DNA from: Streptomyces sp. NBC_00273
Lineage (GTDB): Bacteria > Actinomycetota > Actinomycetes > Streptomycetales > Streptomycetaceae
DNA: 64,000 bases
NCBI RefSeq assembly: GCF_036178145.1
Contig: NZ_CP108067.1
Coordinates: 3,472,001-3,536,000, forward strand
Reading direction: 5' to 3'
Made by a program: the position numbers and the translations under genes. Below the pieces are notes generated by a model, which did no database searches, was not told where the DNA came from, and saw only the letters and a list, made by a program, of their open reading frames with translations. Within the stretch, counting starts at the first letter, position 1. The number at the start of each line of letters is the position of its first letter. Positions 7,823 to 16,662 of this stretch are shown one piece after another.

Positions 7823-8608
7823 ATGGTGGCTCCACCGGACAATGCTCCGCCTGACAATGACGTCCTGTGGACTCGGTCCCTGCACTACTCCCACAGCGGG
7901 TCCCCCCGGACGAAGTCCGGGGGAGGCTCCCCCGCCCTCGTCGAGATCTCCGTCGGTGTCCGTCAGGGCGAGATCCTCGCCCTGACCGGTCCCCGCGGCA
8001 GTGGCAAGACCACCCTGCTCCGCTGTCTGTCCGGGCAGCTGCGGCCCCAGCAGGGCGAGGTCTGGTTCAACAGCGTCCCCGTGCACACCATGGGCGCGCT
8101 CGTCCGCGAACGGCTGCGCCGCGACCGGTTCGGCTGGATCGGCCACGAGCCCCAGCTGCTGCCCGAGCTGAAGGTCTGGGAGAACGCGGCCCTGCCCCTG
8201 CTGCTCGCCGGAGCCTCCCACCGCAGCGCCCGCACGGCTGCCTGCGAATGGTTGGAACGCCTGGACATCGCCGGCTTCGCCCGCAAGCGCCCCGGCGCCC
8301 TGACCCGCGCCGAGTGCCAGCGCGTCGCACTCGCCCGGGCGCTGGTCAACGAGCCCGCGGTGATCTTCGCCGACGAGCCCACGGCCCCGCTCCACCGCAC
8401 CGAGCGTGCCCTGCTGCTGCGCACGCTGACCACCGCGGCCCGCTCCCACGACATCACCGTGCTGCTGGCCACCCATGACGAGGCCACCGCGGACGTCGCG
8501 GACCGCCGGATCGCCCTGCTCGACGGCCGCCTCGCGGGGGCCGCGGCCGCCGACTCCCCCGTCGCCGACACCACGGAGGACCAGGCCGCGTGCTCGCTCT
8601 CCGCCTAG
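7823..8608 (+). CDS. ABC transporter ATP-binding protein with degenerate signature motif
   Basis: A 261-residue ABC ATPase. Walker A is GPRGSGKTT (56-64), the Q-loop is at Q111, Walker B is VIFADE (about 179-184) and the switch His is in LLATHDEAT. The signature helix reads LTRAECQR (about 160-167) where LSGGQ/E is usual, keeping little but the leading Leu and following Q-R. Residues about 26-38 are a Ser/Gly/Pro-rich segment encoded by a palindromic Streptomyces repeat (7898-7940). Start ATG 7823 has GGAGG about 10 nt upstream. It overlaps the membrane partner by 19 bp. An exporter of unknown substrate is likely, since there is no binding protein nearby. Confidence 0.88.
   Translation: MVAPPDNAPPDNDVLWTRSLHYSHSGSPRTKSGGGSPALVEISVGVRQGEILALTGPRGSGKTTLLRCLSGQLRPQQGEVWFNSVPVHTMGALVRERLRRDRFGWIGHEPQLLPELKVWENAALPLLLAGASHRSARTAACEWLERLDIAGFARKRPGALTRAECQRVALARALVNEPAVIFADEPTAPLHRTERALLLRTLTTAARSHDITVLLATHDEATADVADRRIALLDGRLAGAAAADSPVADTTEDQAACSLSA
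7898..7940. repeat. Palindromic repeat embedded in coding sequence
   Basis: Inverted arms CCCCCGGAC (7903-7911) and GTCCGGGGG (7915-7923) around a GAA loop, flanked by GGGT and AGGCTCCCCC. From memory, the CCGGACGAAGTCCGG core is a very common dispersed palindrome of Streptomyces genomes, usually intergenic. Here it sits in frame inside the ABC ATPase. Confidence 0.7.
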
Positions 8609-9663
8609 CCCGTGGTTCCCGGCCGCTCGTCCAGCTGCGGCGGCTCCTCGTCGCCGCGGCCTCGGCCGGAACCGGATTCCTGCTCCTCTATGTACTCGTC
8701 GGTGCCGTGGCCCAGCCCGCCGGATCGTTCCCTCGCCTGCTGTGGGCCCTGATCCCGTTGGCCGTCACCGGGCACTTCGCCGTCGTCGTGGCCCGGGCCG
8801 ACCCCGCGACCCAGCCCCGCGAGGGACTGGACGCCGTCGGGCTGGGACCCGTTCGGCTCATGCTGGCCGCCGCGATCTCCACCGCCGTCGCCTGCGCCCT
8901 GGGCAGCGCCGTGGCCCTGGCCGCCTTCCTCCACCTGCGCGGGGAACTGGCAGGTCTGCCGTTCGACGGGACCGGGGCCGAACTGCTCCATGCCGACCAG
9001 CCGCTGCCGGTGGCGGGCGCCCTCACCCTGTTGGCGCTGATCCCGCTGACCGCCTCGGCCGCCACCGCCCTCGCCCTGCGACCGCACCCGCCGCTGGCCC
9101 CCCAGACCGGACTGCCCTGGGGCATCGCGCTGACCGCCTGCGGACTCGCCGCCTCCGCCTACGCGGGCCGGGGCGATGCCGGGGCGCTCATCGGCTGGTC
9201 GCTGACCGCGGTCGGGCTCGCCCTGGCCGGACCGGGGCTCGCCTACGCCTGCGGGAGCCTGGTCCAGGCCGTGCGCCCCGGAGCACTGCGGCTGCTGGCC
9301 GGACGGACCCTCCAGGAGGAGGCCCCCCGGATCGGCCCCCCGCTCGGAGTGCTCTGCTCGGTGGCCGCAGGTGCCCTGACCGCGTTCGCCCTGCGCGACC
9401 GGGGCGGGCTGCCCGTCCCGCTGGGCCCGCTGACCTGGCCGGCCGTCGCCCTGGTGGCCCTGTGCGCCGCCGCGACCCTTCTCACATCCGTGGTGGAGGC
9501 CCGCCGGAGTCGGCAGCCCGGACGCACGGCCCTGCTCGACCTGGGTGCCCCGTCCAACGTCCTGCGCAGCGCCGCGAGTCTGCGGGCCACCGCCCTGCTG
9601 GCCGTGTGCGTACCGCTCAGCTGGGGTGTGGCGCAGCTGACGTCGCTGGCATTGACCCGCTGA
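8590..9663 (+). CDS. ABC transporter integral membrane protein
   Basis: A 357-residue, highly hydrophobic protein with eight to ten probable membrane helices (for example LLVAAASAGTGFLLLYVLVG and LLAVCVPLSWGVAQLTSLAL). It starts with GTG inside the last codons of the ATPase gene, a 19-bp overlap that implies coupled translation and partnership with that ATPase. I see no FtsX/MacB signature that would fix the subfamily. Together the two genes form a minimal two-gene transporter. The ligand is unknown; lack of a solute-binding protein argues for export or a signalling role. Confidence 0.8.
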   Translation: MLALRLARGSRPLVQLRRLLVAAASAGTGFLLLYVLVGAVAQPAGSFPRLLWALIPLAVTGHFAVVVARADPATQPREGLDAVGLGPVRLMLAAAISTAVACALGSAVALAAFLHLRGELAGLPFDGTGAELLHADQPLPVAGALTLLALIPLTASAATALALRPHPPLAPQTGLPWGIALTACGLAASAYAGRGDAGALIGWSLTAVGLALAGPGLAYACGSLVQAVRPGALRLLAGRTLQEEAPRIGPPLGVLCSVAAGALTAFALRDRGGLPVPLGPLTWPAVALVALCAAATLLTSVVEARRSRQPGRTALLDLGAPSNVLRSAASLRATALLAVCVPLSWGVAQLTSLALTR

Positions 9664-9689
9664 CACGAGCAGCCCTTAGGGTGGGCCGA

Positions 9690-10781
9690 ATGGTCAACCC
9701 AGACATCGAGATCGAGACGCTCGCCGAATTCGACCAGGTCGTGGCACGCGGCTCGCTCAGCGGCTACCGGATCCAGTCGGTCAACCTGCTGGAGCGGACC
9801 TTCGCGCTGCTGGCCGCCGACACCTCGGCGGCCGTGTTCCTGGGCTGCGCGATGGAGCCCGACGCGGCGGCGAAGGTCCGCGCCGACGGCGCGCTGGTCT
9901 TCCCGCCGATACCGGACCTGCCGTTCGACCCGTACCGGGGCCTGCTCTACACGCCCGAGGAGCTCTTCGCCGGGCTGCCCGACGGGTACGAAACCACCCC
10001 CGACGCCGAGGCGTACGCCTGGTTCCAGGAGACGAAGTCCGACGGAGACGTCTTCTCCTCGATGCTCCGTTCCGTCCATGACGACGCCATCTCCGACGCC
10101 CTCGACGAGCACCTCCGCGGTGTCCGGGTCGTCGGTGTGATGGGCGGCCACGCGATGGCCCGCGGCGGTACGGACTACCGCGGCGCGGCGGAGCTGGGCC
10201 GGGCACTGACCCGGTCCGGGTTGACGGTGGCCACCGGCGGTGGCCCGGGTGCGATGGAGGCCGCCAACCTCGGCGCCTACCTGGCCCCGGCCCCGGACGA
10301 GGCCCTCGCCGAGGCCCTGGAGATGCTGGCCAAGGCCCCCTCCTTCGCGCCGTCGGTGTCCGACTGGGCGCGCGCGGCCTTCGCCGTGCGCGAGCGCTTC
10401 CCCGCCGGCGGCGACTCGGTGGGCATCCCCACCTGGTTCTACGGGCACGAGCCGCCGAACGCCTTCGCGGGCCACATCGCGAAGTACTTCGCCAACGCCA
10501 CCCGCGAGGACGGGCTGCTGGCCCGCTCGACCGCGGGCGTGGTCTTCCTGCCCGGCGCGGCGGGCACCGTCCAGGAGATCTTCGACAACGGGACTCCGAA
10601 CTACTACGAGTCCCGGGGCGAGCCGGCCCCGATGATCCTCGTCGGCCGCACCCACTGGACCGAGCACCTTCCGGCCTGGCCGCTGCTGCGGGCACTGGCG
10701 CGGGGCCGTGCGATGGAGTCGCGCATCGCGCTCGTCGATTCGGTGGACGAGGTCCCCGGCGTCCTCGCTTCGATGAGCTGA
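9690..10781 (+). CDS. LOG-family Rossmann-fold nucleotide-binding protein
   Basis: A 363-residue protein. The core has VVGVMGGHAMARGG near 147-160, TVATGGGPGAMEAAN near 179-193 and GVVFLPGAAGTVQEIF near 283-298. This is the lysine-decarboxylase-like/LOG fold, whose standard PGGxGTxxE motif here reads PGAAGTVQE. Many LOG proteins are nucleotide 5'-monophosphate phosphoribohydrolases; the Gly-to-Ala change and an extra N-terminal domain of about 130 residues make activity uncertain. ATG 9690 with TAGGGTGGG upstream is chosen. It follows the ABC transporter by 26 bp, so co-transcription is likely. Confidence 0.85.
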   Translation: MVNPDIEIETLAEFDQVVARGSLSGYRIQSVNLLERTFALLAADTSAAVFLGCAMEPDAAAKVRADGALVFPPIPDLPFDPYRGLLYTPEELFAGLPDGYETTPDAEAYAWFQETKSDGDVFSSMLRSVHDDAISDALDEHLRGVRVVGVMGGHAMARGGTDYRGAAELGRALTRSGLTVATGGGPGAMEAANLGAYLAPAPDEALAEALEMLAKAPSFAPSVSDWARAAFAVRERFPAGGDSVGIPTWFYGHEPPNAFAGHIAKYFANATREDGLLARSTAGVVFLPGAAGTVQEIFDNGTPNYYESRGEPAPMILVGRTHWTEHLPAWPLLRALARGRAMESRIALVDSVDEVPGVLASMS

Positions 10782-10811
10782 GCTCCAGAAGCAACTTCCC
10801 GGCCCGTTCTG

Positions 10812-10847
10812 ACGTCTGGCAGAGGTACCGCAAAACCTGCCAGACGT
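10812..10847. terminator. Perfect 11-bp inverted repeat between the LOG and DMT genes
   Basis: Arms ACGTCTGGCAG (10812-10822) and CTGCCAGACGT (10837-10847), loop 14 nt. It may terminate the LOG transcript. It also ends only 3 nt before the CGGAG ribosome binding site of the next gene, so a role in that gene's expression is possible. Confidence 0.6.
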
Positions 10848-10861
10848 GAACGGAGCCCTTG

Positions 10862-11767
10862 GTGCTCATAGGCCTGCTGACCGCTGTCGCGGCGTCCATC
10901 TGCTACGGCACGGGATCCGTGCTGCAAGCCGTCGGATCGCGCCGCGCCGCACGCATGTCCCCGACCGCTGCCGGGGTGACCGCCCATGGCGGTCCCAACC
11001 TGTCGTCCACCGCGAAAGCGGCGATGACCTGGGAGTTCATCGTCGGCACCATCCTGGACTTCGTGGGCTTCGGACTCGGCGCCCTGGCCGCCCGGCTGCT
11101 TCCCCTCTTCCTCTCCCAGACGGTGATCAGCGCCAACCTGGTGATCACGGCCGTGCTGAGCGTCAAGATGCTCGGCATCCGGCTGAGCCGGAAGGAATGG
11201 ACCTCGATCGGGGTCGTCTGCACCGCGCTGGTGCTGCTGGCGACGGCCGCGGGCCACGAGGGCGGCCACCACGCGCCGATGTCCACGCACTGGTGGCTGC
11301 TGGGGATCACCGTGCTGCTGATGGTGGGCGGCACGGTGGCCGTACGCCTCCTCGGAGGCAGCGCCGCGATCCTGGCGGGCCTGCTGTCGGGCCTGGGCTT
11401 CGGCGCGCTCGGCGTCGGCGTCCGGATCCTGAACGGCGTGGACCCGTTCGACCTCGGCACCTTCCTCACCGACCCGGCCCTCTACGCCATCCTGGTGGCG
11501 GGCATCGGCGGCATGTACCTGCACACGGTCGCCCTCCAGATCGGCTCGGTGAACGGCGCCACGGCGGCCCTGGTCGTCGGCGAGACGGTTCTGCCCGGCG
11601 CGATCGGCGTCCTGTGGCTCGGTGACGCCTCCCGCCCGGGCCTCGCCTGGCTCGCGGTCCTCGGCTTCGTCATGGCCGTCGCCGGAGCGGTGGCCGTCGC
11701 CTGGTACGGCAAGCACGAGGGGGCCGACGAGGGCGCCGTCGCCCCGGTGCCGGAGCCGGTCGGCTGA
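10862..11767 (+). CDS. DMT-superfamily transporter
   Basis: A 301-residue membrane protein with about ten hydrophobic segments and the internal duplication expected of EamA/DMT carriers. Examples are LLTAVAASICYGTGSVLQAV at the N-terminus and VLGFVMAVAGAVAVAW near the end, with ANLVITAVLSVKML and ATAALVVGETVLPGAIGVLW at the repeat ends. It moves a small metabolite across the cell membrane; substrate not deducible. Start GTG 10862 has GGAG with a 7-nt spacing, while the TTG one codon upstream is less likely. A His-containing loop (AAGHEGGHHAPM) lies between helices. Confidence 0.82.
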   Translation: MLIGLLTAVAASICYGTGSVLQAVGSRRAARMSPTAAGVTAHGGPNLSSTAKAAMTWEFIVGTILDFVGFGLGALAARLLPLFLSQTVISANLVITAVLSVKMLGIRLSRKEWTSIGVVCTALVLLATAAGHEGGHHAPMSTHWWLLGITVLLMVGGTVAVRLLGGSAAILAGLLSGLGFGALGVGVRILNGVDPFDLGTFLTDPALYAILVAGIGGMYLHTVALQIGSVNGATAALVVGETVLPGAIGVLWLGDASRPGLAWLAVLGFVMAVAGAVAVAWYGKHEGADEGAVAPVPEPVG

Positions 11768-11866
11768 CCCACCGGCCGGCCGGGCTCCCTCACCCGGTCG
11801 GCCGCCCCCCGGTGGTGGCGCGGCAGTGACTGCCGCTTGCTGGACCAGGGGAGAGAGTGAGGGTTC

Positions 11867-12508
11867 GTGAGTTCCACGACCGATCGGCTCGATACGCCAC
11901 GCGCGGCCGGGATGGCCGGAATCGCCTTCGCCCTGCTGCTCGGGGCGGCGATCGTCCTGATGCGGATCGCCGTCCCGTCGGGCAGCGCCGTCGACATGCC
12001 CATCGACCAGGACAAGCGCTGGGCCGTCCAAGTGTCACTGGAGATCGTGCCCTTCGCGGGCATCTTCTTCCTCTGGTTCATGGGCGCCCTGCGCGCGCAT
12101 ACGGGCGCGGCCGAGGACCGGTTCGTCGCCACCGTGTTCCTCGGCAGCGGATTCGTCTTCGTGGCCACCCTGTTCGCCTCCGCCGCGGCGGCGGGCACCG
12201 TGCTGGCCGAGGGAACGCCCTCCGATTTCGGCCGCCACTACGCCTACACCCTCCTCGCGACGTACGCCATGCGGATGGCGGCCGTCTTCGCCCTCGCGAC
12301 CTCGACCATCGGGCGGATGCTCGGCGTCTTCCCGCGGCCACTGGCCCTGCTGGGCACCGTCGTCGGCCTGGTCCTGCTCGTGATCGGTTCCGGAGTGCCC
12401 TGGTCCGAGCTGGTGTTCCCGCTCTGGGCACTGATCCTCAGCCTGTACATCCTGCGCGTCCGGCGCGGCACCACCCACCGGCCTCCGACCCCCACCGAAC
12501 CGCCCTGA
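11867..12508 (+). CDS. Small integral membrane protein of unknown function
   Basis: A 213-residue protein with about six hydrophobic segments, including GMAGIAFALLLGAAIVLMRI, VPFAGIFFLWFMGAL and LALLGTVVGLVLLVIGSGV. There are no cofactor or catalytic motifs I recognise. GTG 11867 follows a purine-rich GAGAGAGTGAGGG. A short hairpin (GCGGCAG, TGA loop, CTGCCGC at 11820-11836) sits just upstream and may end the DMT transporter transcript. The gene is followed by about 120 bp before the ferredoxin cassette and may be unrelated to it. Confidence 0.75.
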   Translation: MSSTTDRLDTPRAAGMAGIAFALLLGAAIVLMRIAVPSGSAVDMPIDQDKRWAVQVSLEIVPFAGIFFLWFMGALRAHTGAAEDRFVATVFLGSGFVFVATLFASAAAAGTVLAEGTPSDFGRHYAYTLLATYAMRMAAVFALATSTIGRMLGVFPRPLALLGTVVGLVLLVIGSGVPWSELVFPLWALILSLYILRVRRGTTHRPPTPTEPP

Positions 12509-12630
12509 CCTGCGGATCCGTACTCCGGCAGGCGCCCTGTAAGCGCCGCGTGCATGCTGGTGGGAAGGGGAGGGCCCGGGGGGTCCGGGGGGTGACGGGG
12601 AGGGACGGCCAAGGGAAAGGCAGAACCGTC

Positions 12631-12894
12631 ATGAGGCTTGTCGTCGACCTCAACCGCTGCCAGGGATACGCCCAGTGCGCATTCCTCGCTCCCGATGTCT
12701 TCGCCATGCACGGCGACGAGTCACTGCTCTACAACCCGGAGGCGGATCCGGCGCAGCGCGAGGACGTCATGCGTGCCGTGGCCGCCTGCCCGGTCCAGGC
12801 CATCCTTCTGGAGATCACGGACGAGGACATGGCGAACATGGTGGCCCCGGACGCCGTGGCCGGCGCCGGATCTCCTTCCGGAGGCGCGCGGTGA
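12631..12894 (+). CDS. Ferredoxin, [3Fe-4S]-type, P450 partner
   Basis: An 87-residue ferredoxin of the small Streptomyces class that feeds electrons to cytochromes P450. Cluster ligands visible are C10 and C16 (RCQGYAQC) and C53 in ACPVQAI; the position that would be a fourth Cys is absent, which fits a [3Fe-4S] cluster. The start ATG 12631 gives the standard N-terminus MRLVVDLNRC. Its stop overlaps the reductase start (GTGA, 12891-12894), and a P450 follows, giving a complete NAD(P)H-reductase-ferredoxin-P450 chain in one operon. Confidence 0.93.
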   Translation: MRLVVDLNRCQGYAQCAFLAPDVFAMHGDESLLYNPEADPAQREDVMRAVAACPVQAILLEITDEDMANMVAPDAVAGAGSPSGGAR

Positions 12895-14294
12895 CGAGTA
12901 CAGGAACGCACGACGGATCCCTGGAGCGCCTCAAGCGCGAGGGCCGCATCGTCGTCGTCGGCGCATCCCTGGCCGGTCTGCGGGCCGCGGAAACCATGCG
13001 CGAGAAGGGTTTCGCCGGTTCGCTGACGATGATCGGCGACGAACCGTACGAGCCGTACGACCGGCCCCCGCTGTCCAAGCAGGTCCTGCTGGGCAACGCG
13101 GTCGCCGACCACACGGCGCTGCCCCGCCGCCGGGCGATCGACGCCGACTGGCGCCTCGGGGTCCCGGCCACGGGCCTGGACATGGCCGCCCGCCGGGTCG
13201 AGCTCGGCAACGGCGACGCGGTCGAGTACGACCGGCTGCTGATCGCCACCGGCGTGCGCGCCAGGCCCTGGCCCAACGCGGAGGAAGGCGCCCTCAAGGG
13301 CGTCTTCGTGCTGCGCACCCGCGACGACGGCGAAGGGCTGCAACGGGCCCTGGCCGCAGGTCCCCGCCGGGTGTTGGTCATCGGAGCCGGATTCACCGGG
13401 TCCGAGATCGCCTCCGCGTGCCGGGAGCGCGGCCTGGACGTCACCGTCGCCGAACGGGGCGATGCTCCGTTGGTCGGTGCGCTGGGCGGGGTGATCGGCG
13501 CGGTGGCAGCCGAGATGCACCGCGAGAACGGCGTCGACCTGCGTACGGGCGTCATGGTGACCTCGTTGGAGGGGGACCCCTCCGGGCGGGTCCGCGCCGC
13601 GCACTTCTCCGACGGGTCCACCGTGGAGGCGGACGTGGTGGTCGTCTCGCTGGGCGCACAACGCAACACCGAGTGGCTCTCCGGCTCCGGGCTGGGCGCG
13701 GGTCCGCGGGGCATCGCCTGCGACGCCGGCTGCCGGGCCTTCGACGTCCGGGGCATCGTCACCGACGACATCTACGTGGCGGGTGACGTGGCACGTTCCC
13801 CGCACGCCCTGTTCGGCTACCAGTTCCTGTCGCTGGAGCACTGGGGCAACGCCGTCGCCCAGGCCGACACCGCCGCGCACAACATGCTCAGCGCGAGCGC
13901 CGACCGCCGTCCCCACCTGTGGGTTCCGGCGTTCTGGTCCTCCCAGTTCGGCGTGAACATCAAGTCGGTCGGGGTGCCGCCGATGGGGACCGAGATCCTC
14001 ATCACCCAGGGCTCGCTCGCCGAGCGCCGGTTCGCGGCCGCGTACGGGTACCAGGGGCGACTGATCGCCGCCGTCACCTTCGACAACTGCCGGTGGCTGC
14101 CGTTCTACGAGCAGCAGATCGAGGCCACCGCGCCGTTCCCGCCGCCGTTCTCCACGGTGGACCGCAGGCCCGAGGGAACCAAGCCGATGCCGGCCGACTT
14201 CCCCGACCCCTCCGTCCCGACCCACGGGCCGACCATCACGCTGAGCGGCTACTCGCCGGCGGACCGGAAGATGACCTTCACCCCCGGAAGATGA
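12891..14294 (+). CDS. FAD-dependent ferredoxin reductase, C-terminally truncated by a tandem duplication
   Basis: A 467-residue flavoprotein of the putidaredoxin-reductase type. FAD-binding Rossmann sequence is VVVGASLAGLRAAETM at the N-terminus, the NAD(P)H-binding motif is VIGAGFTGSEIA, and the FAD closing motif is DDIYVAGDVARS. It would pass electrons from NAD(P)H to the ferredoxin encoded just upstream (4-nt overlap, GGAGG at a 6-nt spacing). The 3' end is odd: a 20-nt near-perfect tandem repeat at 14264-14303 shifts the frame and creates the TGA at 14292. Without one copy the frame would run on and stop in TAATG at the P450 start. Catalytic domains are intact, so activity is probably kept. 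Confidence 0.92.
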   Translation: MTSTGTHDGSLERLKREGRIVVVGASLAGLRAAETMREKGFAGSLTMIGDEPYEPYDRPPLSKQVLLGNAVADHTALPRRRAIDADWRLGVPATGLDMAARRVELGNGDAVEYDRLLIATGVRARPWPNAEEGALKGVFVLRTRDDGEGLQRALAAGPRRVLVIGAGFTGSEIASACRERGLDVTVAERGDAPLVGALGGVIGAVAAEMHRENGVDLRTGVMVTSLEGDPSGRVRAAHFSDGSTVEADVVVVSLGAQRNTEWLSGSGLGAGPRGIACDAGCRAFDVRGIVTDDIYVAGDVARSPHALFGYQFLSLEHWGNAVAQADTAAHNMLSASADRRPHLWVPAFWSSQFGVNIKSVGVPPMGTEILITQGSLAERRFAAAYGYQGRLIAAVTFDNCRWLPFYEQQIEATAPFPPPFSTVDRRPEGTKPMPADFPDPSVPTHGPTITLSGYSPADRKMTFTPGR

Positions 14295-14303
14295 CCTGTA
14301 CCC
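14264..14303 (+). repeat. 20-nt tandem duplication at the reductase 3' end
   Basis: Units 14264-14283 and 14284-14303 share the start CCGGAAGATGACCT and differ at two positions. Because 20 is not a multiple of three, the second copy changes frame and supplies the reductase stop codon TGA. Confidence 0.9.
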
Positions 14304-14361
14304 CCGCGCACCGCCGGCCGCGCCGCACCGCGCCCTCCCCCGAGGATCACGAGGACCTGTA

Positions 14362-15609
14362 ATGACACAAGCCCTGCTGCGGGAGATCATCGACTACGCG
14401 AACCGCGCGAATCCGTACCCCCTGTACGAGGAGCTCCGCAAGACCCCGGTCTCCCACGACGGGGACGGCCCGTACGTCATCAGCACGTACTACGAGATCC
14501 ACAGCCTCCTGCACGACCCGCGGATCAGCTCCGACGCCAAGAACCTGAAGGCGACCGGGAACGATCCGCTCGGGGAGCAGCCCGACGAGGAGGGGGCGAC
14601 GCTGCCCCCGTCCTTCCTCAAGCTCGACCCGCCCGACCACGACCGGCTGCGGCGTATGACGAACCGCCCGTTCGGGCCGCCGCACGCCCCCCACCGGGTG
14701 CACGACATGCGCGACGAACTCGGCGGCCTCGTCTCCGGGCTCATCGACGGCATCGCGGACACCGGACAGCTGGACCGGATCGACCTCGTCGACCAGTTCG
14801 CGTACCCCTTCCCGGTCACCGTCATCTGCCGGCTGCTCGGCATCCCCCGCGAGGACGAACCCCGCTTCCACGTGTGGGCGGAGACCCTGGCCGCCAGCCT
14901 GGACCCCGACCCGGACGCGGACCCCACGCAGCACGGCAAGGGCACGATGGACGCCCGCATGGAGCTGGGCATGTACTTGGCCGGGCTGATCGAGGAGCGC
15001 CGCAAGAAGCCGGGCGACGACATGCTGTCCCAGCTGGCGACGGCGGACGGCCCCGACGGCGCGATGACGACCATGGAGGCCCTCAGCACCTCCGCACTGC
15101 TGCTGATCGCGGGCCACGAGACCACGGTCAACCTCATCACCAACGGGATGCTGACGCTGCTGCGCCACCCGGAGGTCCTCCAGCGGCTGCGCGACGATCC
15201 GGACCTGGCCGTCCCGATCGTCGAGGAGCTGCTGCGGTACGAGCCGCCCGTGCAGCTGCTGCCCCAGCGCACCACCCTCTCCGACATCGAGGTCGCCGGG
15301 GTCACCATCCCCAAGGGCGCGTCCCTGTGGCTGATGCTGGCCTCCGGGAACCGCGACCCGAAGCGGTTCGAGGACCCGAACCGCTTCGACCCGGACCGCA
15401 AGGACATCCAGCACCTCGGCCTCGGCAGCGGGATCCACAGCTGCTTCGGGGCGCCGTTGGCCCGGCAGGAGGCCCAGCTGGCGCTGAGCGAGCTGGCCCG
15501 CAGGCTGGAGAATCCGCGGCTGCTGGAGGACCCGCCCCCGTACCGACAGAACGCGGTCCTGCGCGGCCCGCGCCACCTGCCGATCGCCTGCGACGGCATC
15601 CGCCCCTAG
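14362..15609 (+). CDS. Cytochrome P450
   Basis: A 415-residue soluble bacterial P450 mono-oxygenase. The I-helix oxygen-binding motif is AGHETT, the K-helix ExxR is ELLR within EELLRYEPP, and the heme-thiolate loop is LGSGIHSCFG with the axial Cys; the usual first Phe of that motif is Leu here. It receives electrons from the ferredoxin and reductase encoded upstream. The substrate is unknown and no terpene synthase, PKS or NRPS lies in the window. ATG 14362 has GAGG upstream. The TAA at 14360-14362, in an alternative frame, overlaps this ATG, a relic of former coupling. Confidence 0.95.
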   Translation: MTQALLREIIDYANRANPYPLYEELRKTPVSHDGDGPYVISTYYEIHSLLHDPRISSDAKNLKATGNDPLGEQPDEEGATLPPSFLKLDPPDHDRLRRMTNRPFGPPHAPHRVHDMRDELGGLVSGLIDGIADTGQLDRIDLVDQFAYPFPVTVICRLLGIPREDEPRFHVWAETLAASLDPDPDADPTQHGKGTMDARMELGMYLAGLIEERRKKPGDDMLSQLATADGPDGAMTTMEALSTSALLLIAGHETTVNLITNGMLTLLRHPEVLQRLRDDPDLAVPIVEELLRYEPPVQLLPQRTTLSDIEVAGVTIPKGASLWLMLASGNRDPKRFEDPNRFDPDRKDIQHLGLGSGIHSCFGAPLARQEAQLALSELARRLENPRLLEDPPPYRQNAVLRGPRHLPIACDGIRP

Positions 15610-15612
15610 CCC

Positions 15613-16661
<1,049 letters not shown>

Positions 16662-16662
<1 letters not shown>

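Noticed and set aside
7621..7854. Small plus-strand frame between the aminotransferase and ABC ATPase
   Set aside because: It spans the terminator hairpin and has no ribosome binding site or recognisable domain.
8475..9689. Upstream extension of the LOG-family frame by about 400 codons
   Set aside because: It overlaps the ABC membrane gene and reads as Arg/Pro-rich shadow; ATG 9690 with its purine-rich site gives the family N-terminus.
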